Below are positions 6,195 to 9,817 of a stretch of 9,817 nt of DNA, piece by piece (within the stretch, counting starts at the first letter, position 1; each line of letters begins with the position of its first letter). Source of the DNA: JAWXCH01 sp034440595 (GTDB lineage Bacteria > Planctomycetota > Planctomycetia > Pirellulales > JALHPA01). The stretch is taken from NCBI GenBank assembly GCA_034440595.1, contig JAWXCH010000300.1, positions 1-9,817 on the forward strand, in the 5' to 3' direction. The notes under the pieces were generated by a model. That model did no database searches, had not been told where the DNA came from, and saw only the letters and a list, made by a program, of their open reading frames with translations. The translations under genes were made by a program, and so were the position numbers.

Positions 6195-8888
6195 CTATTC
6201 CCGAGTGAGTGTCTCATCTTTGGACAAGATCGCACGCGCCACGACAGTCCAGGCTGCCAGACGTGCCGGATTTGCAATTTTGGCCACGGGAGTCAATCCG
6301 ATTGACAGCAGTTCTTTGCTTGCCTCCGCGTGCTCGTGGTAATACGTTTTGCTGTCTTTCAAAAGTTTGGACAGCAGCTTGCGTTCTTCAGGAGTTGCCT
6401 CGCGCGACACCGCCTGGCGGAAAGCAAAATCGAGTCGCTCCTGCGCACTACTGCCACCGTTCTTTAGTATCCGCGCGGCAAACACGCGCGCCGCCTCGAC
6501 AAATGTTGGGTCATTGAGCAGTACCAGCGCGGCCAGCGGCGTATTCGATTTCGGCCGCTCGGCGGTGCATTCCTCGCGCGATGGTGCGTCAAATGCCTTC
6601 AACATCGGATGCAAATACTGACGTTGCCAATGGACATACACGCCACGTCGCCACTGGCGGTCGTCTTTGTGCATCTGGTATTCGCGCACTGGAAAATTGA
6701 GGTGCCGATAATAACCGGCCGGTTGGTATGGCTTGGCACTGGCTCCACCAACGTCCAGATTAAGCAGCCCGCTGATGGCCAATGTCGTATCGCGCACCGT
6801 TTCGGCCGGATAGCGAAAACGTGACTGCCGAGCGTAGAGTTGATTGTTCGGATCTCGCTGACGAAGTTCTGGAGTTGCGGCCGAGGACTGCCGATAGGTC
6901 TCGCTCATCACGATAGTCTTGAGCAGATGCTTGATATCCCAGCCACTACCCACGAACTCGATGGCTAATGCATCCAGCAACTCTGGATGCACCGGCGGTT
7001 GACCCTGCCCGCCGAAATCGTCGAGCGAAGACGACAATCCTGAGCCCATCATCAGGTACCAAAAGCGATTGGCCATGACGTGTGCGGTCAATCCGCCAGC
7101 GCCGTTCTTGGAGTCGGTGAGCCAGTTGGCCAGATCGAGCCGCGTCGGGCGCTTGCCGCCGGTTTCTAGTTTTCCAAGAAACGCTGGAATCGCTGGCTCG
7201 ACCACCTCGCCGCTATCGTTCATCCAGTCGCCGCGCGGCAGGATCCGAATCGTGCGCGGTGCAATCGCTATGGTGATCATACAGCGGTCCATCGACTCCA
7301 GGGCGGCCAGCAATTCGGTGCGCGTCTGCTGGATCTGCTCTCCCGTTTTTCCTTTATACTTCCCTTTCCCCCCTTTTACCGCTCGCTGCAATCGCTCTTC
7401 TTTCGACAGTTTGAACGGCAACTTGGCAACGCCATTTTCAGGCGAAGCGACCGCTGGCGTGGCAGCTTCAGTCGCCGGCTGGCCGATCAAGGGCGCACCA
7501 TCAGCCCCTACGCTTTCCGAAGGTGCCGGAGTGGCGGGGGTAGCCGCCTCAGATTTTGTAGTGTCGGAACCGTCGGCAGTAACCGCAACTGCGTCTGGTT
7601 GATCCTTTTTTGGCGGCTGAGCATCGGCAGCCGCTTTTTCTGCGGCTTTCTTCTCGGCTTCTGCCTGAGCGACTAGGTCCTCATAGCGCTGCGTAATCTG
7701 AGCAATATTTTTCGATTGCTCCTCGGTCGGCAGCTCCAGCTCCGGTGCCCGCAATGTCGGGCTGCGGTCCGCCCCACGTTTCAAGTGCTGTGCCTCGTCA
7801 ATGTCGGCAAAGAACGCCTGAATCGAATAAAAATCCTTGGCTGTGTAGGGGTCAAACTTATGATCGTGGCACTGTGCACAGCCAAGAGTCCCTCCCATCC
7901 AAACCGCCGACAAGTTTCGCACGCGATCCGCCCCGTAGATTGCCAGATACTCCTTCTCTTGCAGGCCACCTTCGTGCGTTGTCTGTAAGACACGGTTGTA
8001 GCCGGTGGCCAGTTTTTGCTCCAAAGTGGGATCAGGCAGCAAATCACCAGCCAATTGCTCCTTGGTAAATTGATCGAACGGTAAATTGCGATTGAGCGCG
8101 TTGATCACGTAGTCGCGATATGGAAAGATCCGGTGCTCTTGATCGCCGTGATAGCCAACCGTATCGGCGTAACGGACTAGATCCAGCCAGTACATCGCAA
8201 TTCGTTCACCATAGTGTGGCGATGCCAGCAGCCGGTCGACTAGCTTCTCGTAAGCGTCGTCACTATTATCTGCCACGAACGCATCCACCTCGGCCGGTTT
8301 CGGCGGCAGACCAGTCAGATCGATCGACAGCCGGCGAATGAGCGTCACCTTATCGGCAGCAGGGGAGGGCTTCAGCCCTTCCTTCTCGAGCCGTGCGGCG
8401 ATAAACCGATCGATCGTGTTCTTAGACCAAGCCGGATCCTTTACCTCAGGAGCCGCGACCTTCACTGGCGGCACGTAGGACCAGGGCAGAGACCAGACCG
8501 CCCCTTCATCGATCCAGTGGCGTAACAGGTCAATCTCCGCAGCCGTTAGATCCTTGCTCAGCTCGGGGGGCGGCATCCGCTCGTCGGGATCCTTAGACAA
8601 AACGCGGCGGAGGAGCTCGATTTCGCCAGAATGCTTGTCGCCGCTTTTCGGCTCGGTCCCCTCTGGTTTCGCGGCAGTGAGCACGCGCCGCGCGTCTTCT
8701 TCGCGATCCAGCCGCAGGTCGGCCTCGCGCGAAGCCGAATCAGGACCATGACAGGCAAAGCAGCGGTTCGACAGTATGGGCCGAATATCGCGGTTAAAGT
8801 CGACCTTGGCGGGTGCGGCGGCGCTGACGGAGTTCAATCCAAGCAGAATCGTAACGAGCAGCCCGGAATAGATGATGGATTTACCCAT
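6195..8888 (-). CDS. PSCyt1-DUF1549-DUF1553 planctomycete cytochrome protein
   Basis: From ATG 8888 the product has 897 residues; an in-frame ATG at 8933 would add 15. I prefer 8888 because a compact Sec signal peptide then starts the protein (MGKS, hydrophobic core to about residue 20, cleavage near SAA|AP at 25). In order follow: PSCyt1 cytochrome c domain (about 28-130) with haem motif CFACH (43-47) and possible axial Met105 in MPPP; DUF1549/PSCyt2 (about 155-365) with a second haem motif CAQCH (337-341) in GCAQCHDHKFDP; an Ala/Lys/Glu coiled-coil-like and Ala/Pro/Thr-rich linker (about 388-490); and DUF1553/PSD1 (about 535-850), with ILPRGDW at 549-555. Both haem sites are intact. The domain set is nearly confined to Planctomycetes and relatives and is usually encoded beside DUF1501, as here. 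An envelope electron-transfer or redox-coupled catabolic role is inferred; the substrate is unknown. It is the first gene of the two-gene unit. Confidence 0.95.
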   Translation of the reverse strand: MGKSIIYSGLLVTILLGLNSVSAAAPAKVDFNRDIRPILSNRCFACHGPDSASREADLRLDREEDARRVLTAAKPEGTEPKSGDKHSGEIELLRRVLSKDPDERMPPPELSKDLTAAEIDLLRHWIDEGAVWSLPWSYVPPVKVAAPEVKDPAWSKNTIDRFIAARLEKEGLKPSPAADKVTLIRRLSIDLTGLPPKPAEVDAFVADNSDDAYEKLVDRLLASPHYGERIAMYWLDLVRYADTVGYHGDQEHRIFPYRDYVINALNRNLPFDQFTKEQLAGDLLPDPTLEQKLATGYNRVLQTTHEGGLQEKEYLAIYGADRVRNLSAVWMGGTLGCAQCHDHKFDPYTAKDFYSIQAFFADIDEAQHLKRGADRSPTLRAPELELPTEEQSKNIAQITQRYEDLVAQAEAEKKAAEKAAADAQPPKKDQPDAVAVTADGSDTTKSEAATPATPAPSESVGADGAPLIGQPATEAATPAVASPENGVAKLPFKLSKEERLQRAVKGGKGKYKGKTGEQIQQTRTELLAALESMDRCMITIAIAPRTIRILPRGDWMNDSGEVVEPAIPAFLGKLETGGKRPTRLDLANWLTDSKNGAGGLTAHVMANRFWYLMMGSGLSSSLDDFGGQGQPPVHPELLDALAIEFVGSGWDIKHLLKTIVMSETYRQSSAATPELRQRDPNNQLYARQSRFRYPAETVRDTTLAISGLLNLDVGGASAKPYQPAGYYRHLNFPVREYQMHKDDRQWRRGVYVHWQRQYLHPMLKAFDAPSREECTAERPKSNTPLAALVLLNDPTFVEAARVFAARILKNGGSSAQERLDFAFRQAVSREATPEERKLLSKLLKDSKTYYHEHAEASKELLSIGLTPVAKIANPARLAAWTVVARAILSKDETLTRE

Positions 8889-8965
8889 TCCCGACGTACT
8901 CACAAATCTGGCAGGTAATGCAATCAACTGCATGCGTCAATCCATGAAGAGTGCGGAAGGCTTAG

Positions 8966-8998
8966 TCAATCAGTTGCAAAGCTATGCAAACCAATTGA
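8966..8998. repeat. imperfect inverted repeat upstream of the cytochrome gene
   Basis: The outer arms TCAAT / ATTGA and inner arms TTGCA / TGCAA are separated by a short asymmetric internal loop and a 6-nt centre (AAGCTA). The repeat ends 77 bp before the ATG at 8888, a reasonable place for an operator of the two-gene unit. The 12-mer CAATCAGTTGCA within it (8967-8978) recurs with two mismatches as CAATCAACTGCA at 8921-8932. Regulatory function is inference only. Confidence 0.35.
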
Positions 8999-9243
8999 CC
9001 GACCGGCGGGGGGGGAACTATTTGGCTACGATTCATTCTAGTGGATTGATGCGGCGTAATCAACGAATTTTAAGGCCAGTTTGGGAGGGCGGACCGGCTC
9101 TCGGTGCATGACCATTTGGCTGTGGGGTGCGTTGTGTACGTTGCGCGCGTCGGATTTCTCGTTTTTTCTGAGGGCTGTCTTTCGTGTTTATTGGGGTTAG
9201 GGGCGTAGCATTGGAGTTGGTACGGTGTGCGAACGCCGGGTGC

Positions 9244-9266
9244 CACGGCTGGCTTGCCCAGCCGTG
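9244..9266. repeat. dispersed-repeat-like hairpin, CACGGCTGG type
   Basis: A perfect 9-bp inverted repeat, CACGGCTGG / CCAGCCGTG, surrounds a 5-nt loop CTTGC and is preceded by GGGTGC. The motif GGGTGCCACGGCTGG with its mirrored arm is, from memory, frequent in planctomycete intergenic DNA; the hairpin is seen directly, the family claim is recalled. No T-run follows, so it is not a standard terminator. Confidence 0.7.
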
Positions 9267-9320
9267 TTCTAATGCGATCCTTTCACCGGTTCTACTCACT
9301 AGGGCGCAGCCCTCCCGTCC

Positions 9321-9344
9321 TTCCCGCGAAGGCGGGAATCCAGT
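9321..9344 (+). repeat. REP-like hairpin, TTCCCGCGAAGGCGGGAA type
   Basis: A 7-bp perfect stem TTCCCGC / GCGGGAA surrounds the tetraloop GAAG (9321-9338) and is followed by TCCAGT. The sequence TTCCCGCGAAGGCGGGAATC is a very widespread REP-like palindrome in bacterial genomes, best known from proteobacteria. Its presence here suggests mobilisation by a RAYT-type transposase or independent acquisition, neither visible in the window. Confidence 0.75.
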
Positions 9345-9658
9345 CCTCACCGTTATGATTTCTCCGGCGCGAACCACGAATTCAGGCTAGCAGAGGTGCT
9401 GGATTTTTTTCAAGCGCGAAAGTAGGCGACAGGCTTCAGAAAGATTTGAGAAGCTGGCTTGGTTTTGGTGTTGACGGCGCTCGCGAGAACGACGAGGTGA
9501 TCCCCACTGTCTTGCGTGGTTCTTGGTACGTTCCACGCACCGGACGATTGGTGTGTAAAATCGGATTGAGTATTGATGCAAAACGGTAGGCAAACTCAAG
9601 CGGAATGCGTGGTGCGTTGCACGTCCCCTACATTACTGTCAATGAACCAGTGCACGGC

Positions 9659-9817
9659 TTAATCAGTCTTCTTGGGTGTGCCGTAAAGATAGTGATCGTG
9701 CTGGTGGGAGAGGTCGGCGGGAAGGCCATCGTCATCAATCGGATTTTCGGCCAACCAGCGAAGTGCGGACTTACCCGTCTCGGGCGTTTTCGGGGGGGAC
9801 GGTTTTGCTGGCGCGAC
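9659..9817 (-). CDS. C-terminal part of an unidentified protein, cut by the right edge
   Basis: On the - strand the frame is open from the window edge for 52 codons to TAA at 9659-9661; the start lies outside. The visible part starts with a Pro/Lys-rich stretch (VAPAKPSPPKTPE), probably a linker. A protein-like tail follows with SALRWLAENP (residues 17-26), an acidic DDDG, then DLSHQHDHYLYGTPKK (35-50). The His/Asp cluster HQHDHY could bind metal but is too short to assign. I do not recognise the family. Confidence that it is coding rests on the open frame reaching the edge and its natural composition. No intrinsic terminator was seen after the stop codon. Confidence 0.6.
   Translation of the reverse strand, partial: VAPAKPSPPKTPETGKSALRWLAENPIDDDGLPADLSHQHDHYLYGTPKKTD

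Larger units (their letters stand above)
8889..9658. other. gene-free region with dispersed-repeat hairpins
   Basis: No frame here looks like a protein: the open frames are short, Arg/Ser/Gln-rich in several phases, and lack signals or motifs. The left end should hold the promoter of the DUF1549/DUF1501 unit, but no clear -35/-10 pair was found. An eight-G run lies at 9008-9015. A segment at about 9077-9090 (TTTGGGAGGGCGGA) resembles short dispersed sequences I associate with planctomycete intergenic DNA. Two firm hairpins lie at 9244-9266 and 9321-9338 (separate entries). A weak hairpin, CTAGCA/TGCTGG with one G-T pair (9387-9402), precedes seven T at 9404-9410; it could be a weak + strand terminator, but no + strand gene leads into it. 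Confidence 0.6.

Noticed and set aside
8889..8933. 15-residue extension of the cytochrome protein from ATG at 8933
   Set aside because: No ribosome site precedes it and it displaces the signal peptide from the N terminus; it remains possible, since the ATG at 8888 also lacks a well-spaced site.
8872..9111. A 79-codon + strand frame
   Set aside because: It covers the 5' end and upstream region of the cytochrome gene on the other strand and has no motif or supporting signal.
9387..9410. Weak hairpin followed by seven T as a + strand terminator
   Set aside because: The stem is only six pairs including one G-T, and no + strand gene lies upstream to be terminated.
9387..9599. A 70-codon - strand frame, Arg/Ser/Gln-rich
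   Set aside because: Its composition is that of translated non-coding DNA, with no ribosome site, signal or domain.

Overview
The window looks like chromosomal DNA from a planctomycete, probably of the Pirellula/Rhodopirellula type. The main evidence is a secreted PSCyt1-DUF1549-DUF1553 cytochrome protein encoded next to a Tat-exported DUF1501 protein, an arrangement typical of Planctomycetes and rare elsewhere. Small secreted proteins, wide gene spacing and scattered hairpin repeats fit as well. There are no rRNA, tRNA, CRISPR, insertion-sequence or phage genes.

Layout, left to right. (1) A 14-bp tandem repeat of seven exact copies starts at the left edge and ends 41 bp before a complete uvrB (+ strand, GTG start). 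(2) A convergent gap holds two REP-like double-hairpin elements in opposite orientation; beyond it lies a secreted alpha/beta-hydrolase (- strand). (3) Upstream of the hydrolase is a 54-residue lipoprotein gene on the - strand, with its own strong intrinsic terminator. (4) About 560 bp without a recognisable gene leads to a 129-residue secreted protein of unknown function (+ strand). (5) Convergent with it is a two-gene - strand unit: the cytochrome/DUF1549/DUF1553 gene first, then DUF1501. (6) About 770 bp without a supported gene contains two more dispersed-repeat hairpins. (7) The right edge cuts a - strand gene, leaving only its last 52 codons.

Functionally, uvrB belongs to nucleotide excision repair and has no visible partner here. 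The DUF1549/DUF1553 and DUF1501 proteins are probably co-transcribed and both exported, one carrying two haem c motifs; they likely work together outside the cytoplasmic membrane, but their biochemistry is not established. The hydrolase, the lipoprotein and the 129-residue protein also carry export signals, so most of the window encodes envelope or secreted proteins. I found no clear new multi-gene system. The points most worth checking are the repeat array abutting uvrB, the paired REP-like elements whose stems covary, and the small lipoprotein gene.
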